This document shows, in pieces, positions 1 through 42,105 of a stretch of 64,000 nucleotides of DNA. The stretch spans positions 100,001 to 164,000 of the forward strand of contig JAXRKP010000797.1 in assembly GCA_037039925.1 (NCBI GenBank), written 5' to 3'. Position 1 is the stretch's first letter. Each line of letters opens with the position of its first letter. The DNA is from Doris montereyensis. Lineage: Eukaryota > Mollusca > Gastropoda > Nudibranchia > Dorididae. The position numbers and the translations under genes were made by a program. Below the pieces are notes generated by a model, which saw nothing but the letters and a program-made list of their open reading frames with translations, ran no database searches and was not told where the DNA came from.

Positions 1-149
1 TTATTGTTTCTTGTGATGGGGGAGAGGGAAATGGGGATGGGGGATAGAATTAAGGCTAAGTCTTATAAGGCCTATCTGAAACACACAAAAAATAAAGAGA
101 TATTGAGTATCGTTTATGTCACATCAACAATATATAGTCATAATTCTAG

Positions 150-5916
<5,767 letters not shown>

Positions 5917-6276
5917 AAAATATATTTTCTAACGTGTTATTAATGTTGATGAAGTCAATCTGACAGTTTTGTTTTGAAAATTTTGTTCATTTTTTTTTTG
6001 GGTATACATGCAATCCAAGTGATGTTTTCTAGTGCAACAGAGTGCTTATTGTTAATTCCTCTTTGACCACATTCTGTTTCATTCAAAAGAAAAGTTAATT
6101 CTAATTTCGTCCTCTGTAGATGTGAATGCTGTTGAGCACTTCATACGTCATGATTTAAACTATGTTCTGTGTTATCTCATCTTATTGGCTGTGTTATCTG
6201 TATATAATGTGTAGTAAAGGGTATTTGCAATTGTTCCTTTAATTCATAATTTTTATATTTTTATATTACCCATTGC
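5917..6276 (+). other. KLHL12: KLHL12 probable 3' UTR
   Basis: T-rich sequence after the stop. No perfect AATAAA is seen before the next SINE. The weak TATATAAT at about 6198-6205 is the nearest candidate. The true 3' end is not determined. Confidence 0.45.
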
Positions 6277-6595
6277 GGGTGACTCGGTAGTCTAGAGGCA
6301 AGGTGTCGGCCTTTCAACTCAGAGGTCATGGGTTCAAGATTTGTCTGCGGTTGAACAATTTTCTTGTGTTGTTTTTTTTAGTGAATTCTACCCCTGGTCC
6401 AGGTAGGTGGATCAACACCTAATCCGTCAGAAACGGAGGATAAAAAGGAGGTTCTATTTGCAGATCACAACACTGTGCACGTTAAATATCCCTTGGCTGT
6501 TTACAAGACAGTCCGGGCAAAATTTAAAATCTATGAAAACCCCCCCGAGATCACCTTAGTTGTGGACGTGAGCAAATTGAATAAAATCAAATTTT
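6277..6595 (+). mobile_element. tRNA-derived SINE family A, full-length copy
   Basis: The head GACTCGGTAGTCTAGAGG resembles an RNA polymerase III A box, and GGTCATGGGTTCAAGATT a B box. These are followed by a body containing TCGATCC/GGATCAACACC, GCAGATCACAACACTGTGCA and CCCTTGGCTGTTTAC, then TTGTGGACGTGAG and a tail of ATCAAAT units. Body and tail recur in about ten other places here. Confidence 0.85.
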
Positions 6596-6846
6596 ACCCA
6601 TTCGCTAACAAGCTTATGAGCTCAGAGTTATCTTATCCCATCTCCAGTTTTCCGATGTTGAGAAATGAGCTCACATATGTCCGTGTTCTTTGCAAAAGTA
6701 TAGACATGGAACAAAAATAATCTTCAATAATGCAATGCAGAAGTGCCATTGAAATTATATATAACATTGAAGTTGAAATTCGTAACCTATCTTACACAAA
6801 GCAATACAATATCTTTAAAAAAAAGAGCAAAACCGGAGATAGGTCT

Positions 6847-7155
6847 TTGATTTGATTTGATTTTACCCACATCCACAACTGAAGTGATCTCAGGGGTATA
6901 TGGAAAGATTTTAAAATTTTGTACAGGCTGCTCTGTAAACAGCCAAAGGATTTTTTACATTTACAAAGAGTGTTGTAATTTGCACATGGAAACTCCTTTT
7001 TATCGGCCGTCTCGATTGGACTAGATGTCGATCCACCCACCTGAGATCAAGGGGGTGAGTTTTATTACAAGAAACTCAAGAAAATTGTTCATTTTACAGT
7101 CACAAGCCCATCACCTTTTGCTTGAGAGGCCAACGCCTTGGCTCTGGATCACAGA
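6847..7155 (-). mobile_element. SINE family A, inverted copy
   Basis: It reads in reverse: TTGATTTGATTTTACCCAC, CCACAACTGAAGTGATCTC, TGCACATGGAAACTCC, TCGATCCACC, then a decayed tRNA-like head near 7110-7155. With the copy at 6277-6595 it forms a tail-to-tail inverted pair separated by about 250 bp. Confidence 0.8.
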
Positions 7156-7674
7156 GATAGGACAAAAATAGCACTGAGCCTTTTTTACGTTCAATGTTCA
7201 TGAGTCTATAGTATTTTTAGCCAAGGAGCTTAATCATTTCCTTATCTTGAATTTTGTTTGGGTTTTTTTTATTAAATAACTTTTGAAATTATATTTATTG
7301 ATACAGCCTCTTTGGTAAAAGGACGGACAGATAATGCTTTCATGGTAACACCATAACAATGAATGTGTTATGCCCTTCCTGTCATGGTCATTGTGTGATG
7401 AATTCCTTGAACTTAAATAGTCAAGAAATTTTCCATGTCTAGATTAGGACATTGTCATGCAGATATAGCTCACAATAATCTAGAACTAGATCTTTAATAC
7501 CTCATCTTTGATTATCTCAGTCAATCAAAATTCTGCCTTGTATTAAAATGTTGATGTTCGCCTTAGAAAAAAATTATACTTAACTATGGACTTTAAAGGG
7601 TGGGTTGTTTTGGGGAGAACTTTTTTAATTTTTTTAAAATTTTAAGGGGGAACTTTTTCCCTCTTCCTCATACC

Positions 7675-7800
7675 TATTATTTAATATTATTACTACTATT
7701 TTTATTATTATATATCATTATTATTATTATTTTGTATTATATATTATTATTATTATCACTGTTCTTGTTGTGACTATTATTACTATTAATATTATTACGA
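7675..7800. repeat. (ATT)n microsatellite
   Basis: Imperfect TTA/ATT triplets over about 125 bp. Confidence 0.85.
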
Positions 7801-7940
7801 AGGAGCCACAGTGGAGTGAAATCTAAGGCGAAATATGACAATAAGTGACAACTCCACTAATAAAGACAGAACAAACACGTGATGTTTGGTATTACCCTTC
7901 GTCAGACAACAAAGAGAAATATCTAAAATCTAGATGTAAG
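7786..7940 (-). repeat. Interspersed repeat E (CTGACGA hairpin), decayed copy
   Basis: On the minus strand: TTGTTGTCTGACGAAGGG, TAATACC, then ATCACGTGTTTGTTCTGTC and GTTGTCACTTATTGTC. It shares these blocks with 30820-30990 and 58270-58450. The GAAAC half of the hairpin is mutated here. Confidence 0.65.
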
Positions 7941-8147
7941 TAATACCTCCGGCATCACACAATGTGATGTCAGAAGAAAAACATATAAAGGAGAAAGAAA
8001 GAAAGAAAAAGACAGTGATGATAAGAAACGTAGCAGAGGAGGGTGTGAAAGGAATGAGCGAGAGTGGAAGGTTCAGATCTAAAATTAAATAAAAATATGA
8101 AAATAAGTAAGTAATAAAAGGTGAGAAGGAGATAGAGAGAATGAGAG

Positions 8148-8149
<2 letters not shown>

Positions 8150-8205
<56 letters not shown>

Positions 8206-8210
8206 AAGAA
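8150..8210. repeat. (GA)n microsatellite
   Basis: GAGAGA run of about 55 bp. Open frames across it on both strands are repeat artefacts. Confidence 0.9.
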
Positions 8211-8929
8211 GAAAAAGGCAGGGAAGAAAGAAAGGGAGAAAGAGATGTGTGAGTATGGGAAACAAGAACGAAAAAAAATAGAATAAATGTAAGACTAGAT
8301 CTATATCTCACTGGGTCTAGAAAGAAAAAATGATAGAGAATGAATGAAAGGAAGTATCAATCAAGGCAAAAATTTACACTGAAGGTGCAAAATGTATATA
8401 AATTACAAATTTATCGATGCAATAAGGGAAGAGAGGAAACAACTTATCTGAAATTTCAAAAGATGCCAGTTAGGACTAGCTGATGCTATCCAAGTTGTGA
8501 TAACTTATATCGTAAATTGTTATCAGCCAAACCAACCATGATCTTGAAGGGAGAGTTGAACCTGTAAACAAGTTTCTTTGCACAGAAATAGTTATACAGT
8601 AGTCACTGTCAACACGCACATCTTTGATAGAAGAAAAAGTTGTAAATTTCTATGGTATGGTTTGGATAAATTGTTCAATTTAATTTATTGCTCAATCAAC
8701 CTTCTAGCTTATGTGTGGTTGTTGTTGTTTTTATATTATATACAAGATAACTATTGTTTTATGGATTGATGATAGTCATACTATGTAGGAAATATTGAGG
8801 TAACTTTATTCCTTTAACTGAGTATAGAGTCCATCACTCAATATTAAAATGTTTCACTGCCTCTAAGGCAAAGAGAGACTCATGGCCTGTGCCTTGAGGT
8901 TAATGTACGTGGCTTTCATGAGAGCTTAA

Positions 8930-9205
8930 TGGCGTTGGCGGCCGAGTGGTTAGGCTGCTGGATTTGAATTCTAGTAAAGCTAGTTCCGACATTGTGTTCC
9001 TTTGGAAAGAAACTTAACACACATTTTCCCAACTCAACTCAAGTGCAAGTAGGTATAAGGACTAGCTTTGGCGTTTAAAAAAAACTGTGTTAGATTGACA
9101 TTCTGTACAGGAGGTGATTATTATCACCTGTTCCATGTAATGCTACAGCAACCGGGACAAGCTTTGGCTCTATGGGCCAAAATGACCTTAAAAAGGTACT
9201 TTACT
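8930..9205 (+). mobile_element. tRNA-derived SINE family C
   Basis: It begins with a tRNA-Leu/Ser-like head GGCGGCCGAGTGGTTAGG. Further blocks TCAACTCAAGTGCAAGTA, ACAGGAGGTGATTATTATCA and CAACCGGGACAAGC match, in the same order, the copies at 9240, 29262 and 30053. It ends in TACTTTACTTTAC. Confidence 0.75.
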
Positions 9206-9239
9206 TTACTTCAAGAATTATGGCCCATATATTTGGATA

Positions 9240-9455
9240 TTATCACAACAGAGCAGATGATAATATGTTGCCTCCTAGACAGGCTGCTAGTCGTTTACAG
9301 GTTTTACTCCCCAAATGATGCCAATATTCTCCTGGGTCGAGTCAGAAACCATTTGCTAAGTATTTTTCTCAAGGAGCCCAGCTTTGGACCTATTATGGTC
9401 AGGATTCAAACCCAAGGCCTGATGATCCCAACACTAAACGGCTAGTGACCTCATC
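9240..9455 (-). mobile_element. SINE family C, inverted partner
   Basis: Reverse-orientation blocks CTCCTAGACAGGCTGCTAG, TTTTACTCCCCAAATGATG, CTGGGTCGAGT and the B box complement GGATTCAAACCCA. It faces the copy at 8930-9205. The 125-residue open frame at 9068-9445 is a by-product of this pair. Confidence 0.75.
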
Positions 9456-11287
9456 CATAAAATTAAAATGCCAACTTTGTCACTTTGCATAAGTAATACT
9501 GAAGATGGAATCGTGTATTTTAACAAATGTAGATATGAATTATGAAGCCGTAAGCGTGCTCTATCAGGGGTTAGTACCACACGAAGGTCAGTGCTTTCCC
9601 AGTGCGGTTGCACTTGACACAGCATGTTTTTTAATGGGTTGTTTAATTTACTTCTTTATGCTGTACATAGTGGTTTAGGCAAGAAAAGGTTAGCTCGGTT
9701 GATATTCATAGTTTTACTAATAAAGGTAGTGAGGCTTGCTGTGTGAGGCAAGAAGTAGGGCAAACGCTCTTGTTTGTGTGGGCAAAGAGGATAATACTTT
9801 TCTTTTAAGTCGCTGTCATTATCAAAGAACCTTTATGCTATTATCTTGCATTTTCCATTTAATGTTGCCGGCACTATTTACAGTTCATTGTTCTTCAATT
9901 GAAATGAAATCTTCTTAATCCATGGTTTTGTACTCTTTAACATCAAAGTGTCACGCTTGAGGTTATATATATATTTTTAAATTTTAGTAATGATTTTAAG
10001 GATGAGAGATAATGAATGAATTGTGAATGTGAATCTGTAATGGCTTATCTAAAGAGGAGCTACAATGTGCCAACCTGTTACAAATTAACTATGAAGCCCA
10101 ATAGTCATTAACATAATAAGTACATTGTACTTACATAGATTTACTCAGATATGTGATAGAATTTTGTTTGCTTTAAGTAGCAGTAAAAAGGGGAGTGATC
10201 ATGAAATAAAAATCAAATACTTAAAATATAAGTTGTAACAATTATTTTCTTGTATATTTTTGCCTAAGACTTATTTACTACAAAATGGTATTGATAAGAC
10301 AGCTCTTTGTTGTTTTTAAGTGATATTCCGTATAGTATATATTCAGTATAGTGCCCAGATGTCTGTTTAGAAATATGTTGACAAGATAAATTGTTGCTTT
10401 GAGCATCAGAAAACAGTATATCATGTGAGAGTAATTATGGTAGGGAATCTCTGTCATACTCAATTATGGTCTGAAAAAGTATACCACGGTGGACAGAGTT
10501 ACTTCAAAGAAACAAACAAAACAAACAGACTTGTAAATTTACTTAATGTATGTAGTTATGTGTAAACTTTGATAGCATGGTCATACCAAATTTCTCAATT
10601 TGAGGAACAAATAAAGTCTAATTCTTACATTGAATTAAGTTTGAATCTGGAAAGCCAATTATATAATTGTGCATTACAGTATTATCTCTTGCTACATTGC
10701 TAGGGTGGGGCTTATGAAAATGGAATAGGATAGTGCTACTGTGAGAGATGGAATAACGATCAAATTTTATCTTTGAGACTAGTGAGATGTGTTGAAATTA
10801 TGGGTATGAGCGTAATCCATGTGTTCACTAGTAATCTTAGTCAATCATCGCACACATGTAATGTTGGCCATTTCTCGAGGCCTAGATCTGATTTTTCACT
10901 TCATACTTTATCACAAATGAAGGATGGAGGGCAGGAGTGGAGAGTGTATTAGAAGAGCTGCCATGGTGGCCTTAGGTAGCTACCAAACTCAGCTGAAACC
11001 ATTACTTTAAAGAATAAGGACTCAAGAAATCGATCTTTCCTTTAACGCCAGTAATGCCACCGTTAAAAAAACAAAACAAAAAAACATTTACGGACAACTA
11101 TGTTTTTAAAATGTCTACTCAAAATTTGTATATCTCAATCCTTTATGCCTTTATTTTCATTACCTGTAAGAAAATTCAACTTGGCTTCAATTCAACTTAT
11201 TCAGGTCTTATTTGACATATGTCAATGTTAATTATTGTATTTAAAACTGTTCTTTTAGTCAAGATTATCTTCAACTTTCCCCAACAG
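9456..11287. other. Intergenic region, nothing recognised
   Basis: AT-rich DNA without coding similarity, a recognised repeat family or an RNA gene. Confidence 0.55.
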
Positions 11288-11405
11288 TGAGGGTGGGTGG
11301 TTGATGAGAACTGCTGGAAATTCTTATTTCTTTCCTTTCATTCTTTCACATGTCTTTCATCTTTGCTATTTCTTCTTAATTTGCTCTGAAGGGGTAAATT
11401 TAAAT
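11288..11405 (+). repeat. Interspersed repeat B, copy 2
   Basis: GGGTGGGTGGTTGATGAG, a CTGCTGG-like start, a C/T-rich middle, TTTCTTCTTAATTTGCTCTG and GGGGTAAATTTAAAT. Confidence 0.65.
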
Positions 11406-11531
11406 CCAGCAAGCAAAAACCAAACCAAACCCTACACACATGTGGATAGAATAAAGAAGAACAAAGGTTACACTTACAGCATTGACCTTCCATCAATGAA
11501 AACTGAAATTCTTGTCAGTCATCCTCTTGTA

Positions 11532-11672
11532 TTGTGAGCAGTTGGAGTGTGCTGGTAGGTCCTTCTTTGTTCCTTTCAGTCTTTATTAACATGTCTTTCA
11601 TCTTGTTGTTTCCTCTTTATTCACTCTGAGGTTATATTTTAAACGGGGTAAATTCCAATGAAACAAACAAAT
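11532..11672 (+). repeat. Interspersed repeat B, copy 3
   Basis: GTGCTGGTAGGTCCTTC, a C/T-rich middle, TTTCCTCTTTATTCACTCTG, GGGGTAAATTCCAATG and an AAACAAACAAA tail. Confidence 0.8.
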
Positions 11673-13000
11673 TTGTTCTACTGTTAATTATCCATCTTCT
11701 AGTCATTAAAAAGGGTTTTATCTTCTTTTTTTTAAAAGAAATTTTCTCCACATTTATGTTTGTATGTAATTTTGGCATGTTGATTTGGGGCTGTCACTGT
11801 TAAATTGTTAAAGAATATCACAACTTAAAAAGACATCAAAATGTATAGGATTATTAAAAACATCATCTACTTTTATTCAATTATTTATATATATATACAC
11901 ATATGTATTACACGTATATCAATACTTGGCATATGTCTTAAATATTGATATTAATAGTTTGCATACTTAATGTGGGCTCTGTAATGTAGTAACAACTATT
12001 CAAACAAAATGTGTGCAGTTGAAGAAGAAGCAATGTTCACATGTTTGTCTGGTTGCAAGTTTTGGCACAAACACAATTCGACACATGCCTAGAAAAGTTC
12101 AGATTCTTCTCCGGATTACCCTGCACTCAACTATAACTATGGGACTTAATTTACTTTATTTGAGGGGATATGGAGGGGTGTGGGGTGTTAATGTCACAGC
12201 AAGTAAAAAGTATTTGCGCCCCAGCTAATGGTAGCATTCTACTGATACTGATACAACATGTATCAGATACGGTATTGTTAGTCACATTATTTTTCTCACA
12301 AATTTGAATTACTCCATGTAAAATAGATTACGAATCAGACAATTAATATCCAGTACTATCATTGCATTAAAAAAAAAAAAAAGTATGTAGTTGATCGATA
12401 GTTTGATGCAGTTATATTCTGTTTATGACAGCATGTATGAATTCATTGTTTAATAGTTTGTTTTTTTTTAAAGAATTTAGTAGGTCGGATTACTGATCCA
12501 TGATTACCTGCAAGTTAGCGCAAGGAATTGTTTAAAAATTGTCAGTGTCTTCCATGAAAAGATATGATACCACTTGACTTCCAATTAATTGATGAAAAGT
12601 GGTATTTACATTTCTAGTGTGCTAAAAAGGTGTGATGTTATTTACTTATTTTTGTCATCAATTCTTGATTTTTCTTTGTGTGTGTGTGTGTATATATGCA
12701 TGTGTGTGTGTGTATGTGTATAAGATTGGCAGAGTGAATATATTACTATAATGCATATTGTGTACTAATATTAAGTTGATTGATTTGCCCAAAATTGTCG
12801 TGACTTTCTCAAGTTTTTCTGTGCGATTTTGGGATTTACAAGGTTTGAAGATATTACCATGACTATCGTGCTTTAAAAAGAATGTTTTATTGAATATCTC
12901 TGTGTATAAAGAATTGCATGAGAATAAAAGTTGTCCCAAATCCCTATCAGATTCTTCTTTGTTTTATTATACATACTGTCTGCTGTCATAAGAATATTTA
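11673..13000. other. Intergenic region
   Basis: The only recognised structure is a (TG)n stretch at 12675-12720. The rest is unassigned. Confidence 0.55.
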
Positions 13001-13110
13001 CATTCGTTTGGTGGTTAAACTACTAGACTTCGGAATGTGAGGTCATGGGTTTGAATCGTGGCAATGCCATGTCCAACATTGTCGGCCTTAAGTATGCATC
13101 TGAACAAAAT
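13000..13110 (+). mobile_element. tRNA-like SINE head fragment
   Basis: TTTGGTGGTTAAACTACTAG (A-box-like), then GGTCATGGGTTTGAATCGTG (B-box-like), joined to the following LINE fossil. It is too decayed to be a tRNA gene. Confidence 0.45.
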
Positions 13111-13375
13111 AAAACTTGAACATGCCCCGGTGTGCCCTCTTTGTGACCACCCCTTTGAAACTGACCCACCATCTTTTTGAGTATCACAAACTAAACGACA
13201 TACGCAAAACTCTACTGTTTGAGGAACCCGATACCTGGAACACCCTATATGAAATCCTACACCTTTAACTTTAATAGATGGAAAACACCTGTAGATACCG
13301 CTACAGGCAAGGCATTAGACCGAAGGACTAAATATTATGTCTTAGCGCAGCTGAATCGGTAACAACAACGTTCAC
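13110..13375 (+). mobile_element. LINE 3'-end fossil with (AAC)n tail
   Basis: One frame reads VCPLCDHPFETDPPS. After a frameshift the peptide resumes as LTHHLFEYHKLNDIRKTLLF and ends EEPDTWNTLYEILHL-stop. This is the CxxC...H-x-L-x-x zinc-knuckle C terminus of a non-LTR retrotransposon ORF2. The 3' UTR ends in GGTAACAACAAC. Confidence 0.65.
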
Positions 13376-13420
13376 TGGGAAAGACGTTCAAGGGGCATTT
13401 TCACACTTGATTGCAAAAGG

Positions 13421-13738
13421 TAGATTTGATTTGATTTACCCACATTCACAACTAAGGTGATCTCGGGGTATTAGTAGAATTTTTAATTTTACCCGGACTG
13501 CCCTACTGTAAACAGCCAAGAGATCTTTAACGTGCACAGATTGTTGTGATCTGTACACGGGACTTCCTATTTATCGTTCATCTCCGATGGGACTAGGTGT
13601 CGATCCACCTACCTGGATCAGGGGGAGAGATGGGGGTGGGGGTAGACTTTGCTCAAAAAAACTCGACACAATTTTTCAACCGTCGGCGGGGCTTGAACCC
13701 ACTGCATTTTGGTTGAGAGGCCGACATGTACTATCATT
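13421..13738 (-). mobile_element. SINE family A, copy 3
   Basis: Reverse orientation: TTTGATTTGATTTACCCAC, CTAAGGTGATCTCGGGG, TGCACAGATTGTTGTGATC, GTCGATCCACC, CCGTCGGCGGGGCTTGAACC. The head is truncated at about 13735. Confidence 0.85.
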
Positions 13739-13775
13739 TGTTCCGCTTCTGACTAGTAGCGTTTGTTTTGTTTTT

Positions 13776-14010
13776 TAATTTGATTCTACCCATATCCACA
13801 ACTGAGGTGACCTCAGAGGTTTTGGTATGATTTTTAATCTTGCCTGGACTTCCCTGTAAACAATCAGGGGATATTTAACGTGCATAGTGGGTTCTGACCG
13901 GGGTTGGAGATTTTTCTCGAAAAAAGACTTGAGCCATCTTTTCAGGACTTAACCTCACGACCTTTGGGTTGAGAGGTCAATACTTTTCCTCTGGACTAAG
14001 GAGTCATTCT
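13776..14010 (-). mobile_element. SINE family A, copy 4
   Basis: Tandem to copy 3 in the same orientation. TTTGATTCTACCCATATCC to GGTTGAGAGGTCAATAC and CCTCTGGACTAAGGAGTC. An internal part of the body is missing. Confidence 0.8.
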
Positions 14011-14014
14011 CCCA

Positions 14015-14246
14015 CTACTATAGAAACCGGGATAAAGACAAGTAGTGAGGCAAGGGGCATGTCGGAAGTTAATGTAATGACACAAGATAATATGAAAGCC
14101 CCATAGGAACAAAGACGAGACAAACACAAGGAATAGACAGAAAAAAATCCAGGCCACCATGGGGATCGAACCCGCGACCTCTGTGTCGGCACCCATCGCC
14201 TCGCCATGAAAAAAAGCGTGCTACCAATCGAGCCAACTACGCTCCC
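14015..14246 (-). mobile_element. tRNA-derived SINE family D
   Basis: On the minus strand it starts GGGAGCGTAGTTGGCTCGAT with A box TGGCTCGATTGG and B box GGGTTCGATCCCC, then a body containing TGTCATTACATTAAC. The A and B boxes are well preserved, but the anticodon arm is not that of a functional tRNA. Confidence 0.75.
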
Positions 14247-14259
14247 TTAAACCTTTGTT

Positions 14260-16007
<1,748 letters not shown>

Positions 16008-16202
16008 GCGTCTTCTTCTTTTTCTTCTTCTTTTTTTCTGCTTCTTCTTCTTCTTCTTCTTCTTCTTCTTCTTCTTTCTTCTTCTTCTTCTTCTTCTTCT
16101 TCTTCTTCTTCTTCTTCTTCTTCTTCTTCTTCTTCTTCTTCTTCTTCTTCTTCTTCTTCTTCTCCTCTTCTTCCTTCCCCTTCTTCCTCTTCTTCCTCTT
16201 CA
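16008..16202. repeat. (CTT)n array
   Basis: Nearly pure CTT triplets for about 190 bp with a few CCT interruptions. Several elements in this genome end in AAG tails (see 38172-38365), so a minus-strand tail is a possible seed. Confidence 0.95.
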
Positions 16203-17042
16203 CATTAACTGACCAACTGAATTTTTGACTATCAATTTCAGCGCTCATGTTTTTGTTGTTTTTTTGTTTGTTTGTTTGAAAAAAATAATAAAGCACAAAC
16301 TATTAACCTAATTCTTAGTTAAAAGTGATCTGTTTTATTCTGTTGTTAAATATTTCAGTATTACTACGGAGTTCAGTTCCTGTTGGCAGTTTGTTTCACA
16401 GCCTTACTGTACCGTAACGTAGCCTACTTACTAGGGTAAATGTGAGTGCAGATAACAATCTATGTTTGAAGATGGGACCATATTTGACCGCCTAATTTAG
16501 TTGTTCTTATATTAAATTTAAGCGGACCTAATAGGATAAACAATTGGTCATTTAGAGCTTTAAAGAAAACATCGTTATTTTATTTCTGGCTCTATATTAT
16601 TCTAAAGGCAGGCTTATCCATTGTAGGCTAATTGATTCATGTGTATATTGGTGTTTTCTTTAGTGATTTGTCATAGTTAAGGACTGCATCTCCTTTATAC
16701 CCATCATACATTCTTTGGTAATTTGTAAATCAATGATAGGTTACATAATTATTTTTTTCTTATCTAATATCGGTACCGGTAATGCTTTCTTGTCCAACCA
16801 TTCTTAAAGAAGATGGAAATGAATTGGTAAAAGGCTAAATCTGGTCTTGATATCTTAATAAAAATTTATTAATCAGTCTTTGCATTCTCTGATATTTGGT
16901 CATTGGTTTATCCCTCTTCCACAAAGTACTTCGAAGATACCGCATTCTATAGTAATTAGCTCCCCTGTTATGTGCTCATAACTAAAACTGTGTTCTCGTT
17001 CGATGCCAGCTGATTTCGCGAGAGCGAGTGTGATAATGTCGA
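16203..17042. other. BRAF upstream region / probable 5' UTR
   Basis: AT-rich until about 16990, then CpG-containing. No TATA box at a credible distance. The transcription start cannot be placed from sequence alone. Confidence 0.4.
17016..17023. promoter_or_regulatory. TCGCGAGA promoter element
   Basis: This matches eight bases of the palindromic TCTCGCGAGA element found in CpG promoters of animals. It lies 53 bp before the BRAF start codon. Function is inferred from motif and position. Confidence 0.4.
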
Positions 17043-17054
17043 GGTCACGTGACC
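17043..17054. promoter_or_regulatory. Perfect 12-bp palindromic E-box GGTCACGTGACC
   Basis: It is an extended CACGTG E-box with the GTCACGTGAC core preferred by USF/MiT-TFE (CLEAR) bHLH-zip factors. It lies 22 bp upstream of the BRAF ATG. Binding is an inference. Confidence 0.5.
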
Positions 17055-17075
17055 ATTTCATCCACTATAGGTAAT

Positions 17076-40329
<23,254 letters not shown>

Positions 40330-40642
40330 AGAATGGCTGTAAAGAGAGTCTGATGATAATTCTAACATCCATCACAATTTCCTTCCTTCCTTCCTTCTTC
40401 CTTCCTCCCTACCTACCTACTGTTATCTTTTTGTGTGTTTTTTTTAATGTTATGTGTCTCTATGTGCTACTCACCCCAAACTGTGCTTAATGCAGCCAGA
40501 AAGAAAATAAAATACAGCAGTGGATTCGTTGGGTAAATGTTTCCCCAGGGTGCGATGTGCATTTCTTAATCTGTCTCACACCTAAGGTGCAAGTGATATT
40601 TGAAGGATGATTTGATGCTCATGTGATGCCACAATGTTTTAT

Positions 40643-40690
40643 ATCTATATATATATATATATATATATTTTTAAATGATAATAAAAAAGT

Positions 40691-40758
<68 letters not shown>
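40643..40758. repeat. (TA)n followed by (CT)n
   Basis: TA dinucleotides at 40643-40668 and CT at 40690-40758. Confidence 0.9.
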
Positions 40759-40762
<4 letters not shown>

Positions 40763-41789
40763 GGGACAGGGGCTTGGAATGGGGTGGTGGTGATAACTGG
40801 GAGTTTTATTTTGTTTATGAATTTCAATTTTATTATTTTGAGGTGATTTCCAGAATTGATTATCTTTTCCTTGGTAGTCTTTGCTTTTAGTTGTATTTAT
40901 TTATTTACTTTTTAAAATTTTGAATTTATCTTCAGAGTAGTGTTTATGTACTATTTCAAGTATTTGTGCAAAATTTTGTGTGTTATCTCAAAGTCATAGA
41001 GAGCTTCATCAGGGCCTTATATTGCATTGCTCATTTATCTGTAGTGTTTTGTCACCTTAATGATTTCATGCATTTTTGTTTTTAATCAGCGACCATAGCG
41101 TACAACTATTATTATGTGGCATTCTGTTGTCAAGGATGACATAGTAACTTTTATCTCACCCAATGCTATTGATGTTGTTAACGTTTATAAAGGGAAAGAA
41201 AAGGAAAATCTTGAACAGAATGACAAATTGTAACAAAATTCATGTACTTCTATCTTTTCTCCTTCTTCCCTAACTGCTCTCTGCTGTTTTGTTGTTGTTT
41301 TTGTTTGACAAAATACAGATGCTCCTATGTATGTGTGTAATGTAATGCGCTTAATGACTTGAAGATTATTATTTTTATTGTTTATGTTTGAGAAAAAAAA
41401 CAGCGTTTTGTGCTTACAGTAAAGTATTTGCTACCTGTCATTTAATGAAGATTGTGTAAATTTCGCTTTTCTTTCATCGACTGGCTTTATGTGAAAGCAA
41501 ACACTGAAAAGTATTTTGCTCATAGTGAAAAGGGAAAAAAGAGATCCAAGATAAACTGTCTGAGAGGCAAGTGTGCCAGGTTTTTGTGTTATATGGTAAA
41601 AGATTCTAGCCAGTTTAGTTTTATTTTATCTCGTGTCTTTCATCAGTTCACTTGCTTTGGAACACCCTTTTTATGATTATATCCCATTTGTCCTCTTTAC
41701 CTCCCTCCACCCACCCCAATTTGTCTCTGTCTATATGTGTTTGTTTTATGTCCGTCTGTCTTCTCTCTTTCACACAGACACACATGACC

Positions 41790-42105
<316 letters not shown>

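Larger units (their letters stand above)
7156..8929. other. Intergenic region
   Basis: It holds (ATT)n-rich DNA (7675-7800), one copy of repeat E with a CTGACGA hairpin (7786-7940) and an (AG)n array (8150-8210). The remainder is unremarkable. Confidence 0.6.

Noticed and set aside
8941..9000. A tRNA-Leu-like sequence
   Set aside because: A-box-like head only. No matching acceptor stem or intact anticodon arm, and it is followed by a SINE body.
14170..14246. A tRNA gene on the minus strand with good A and B boxes
   Set aside because: The sequence between the boxes does not fold as an anticodon arm (poly-T insert) and it continues into a repeat body, so it is a SINE head.
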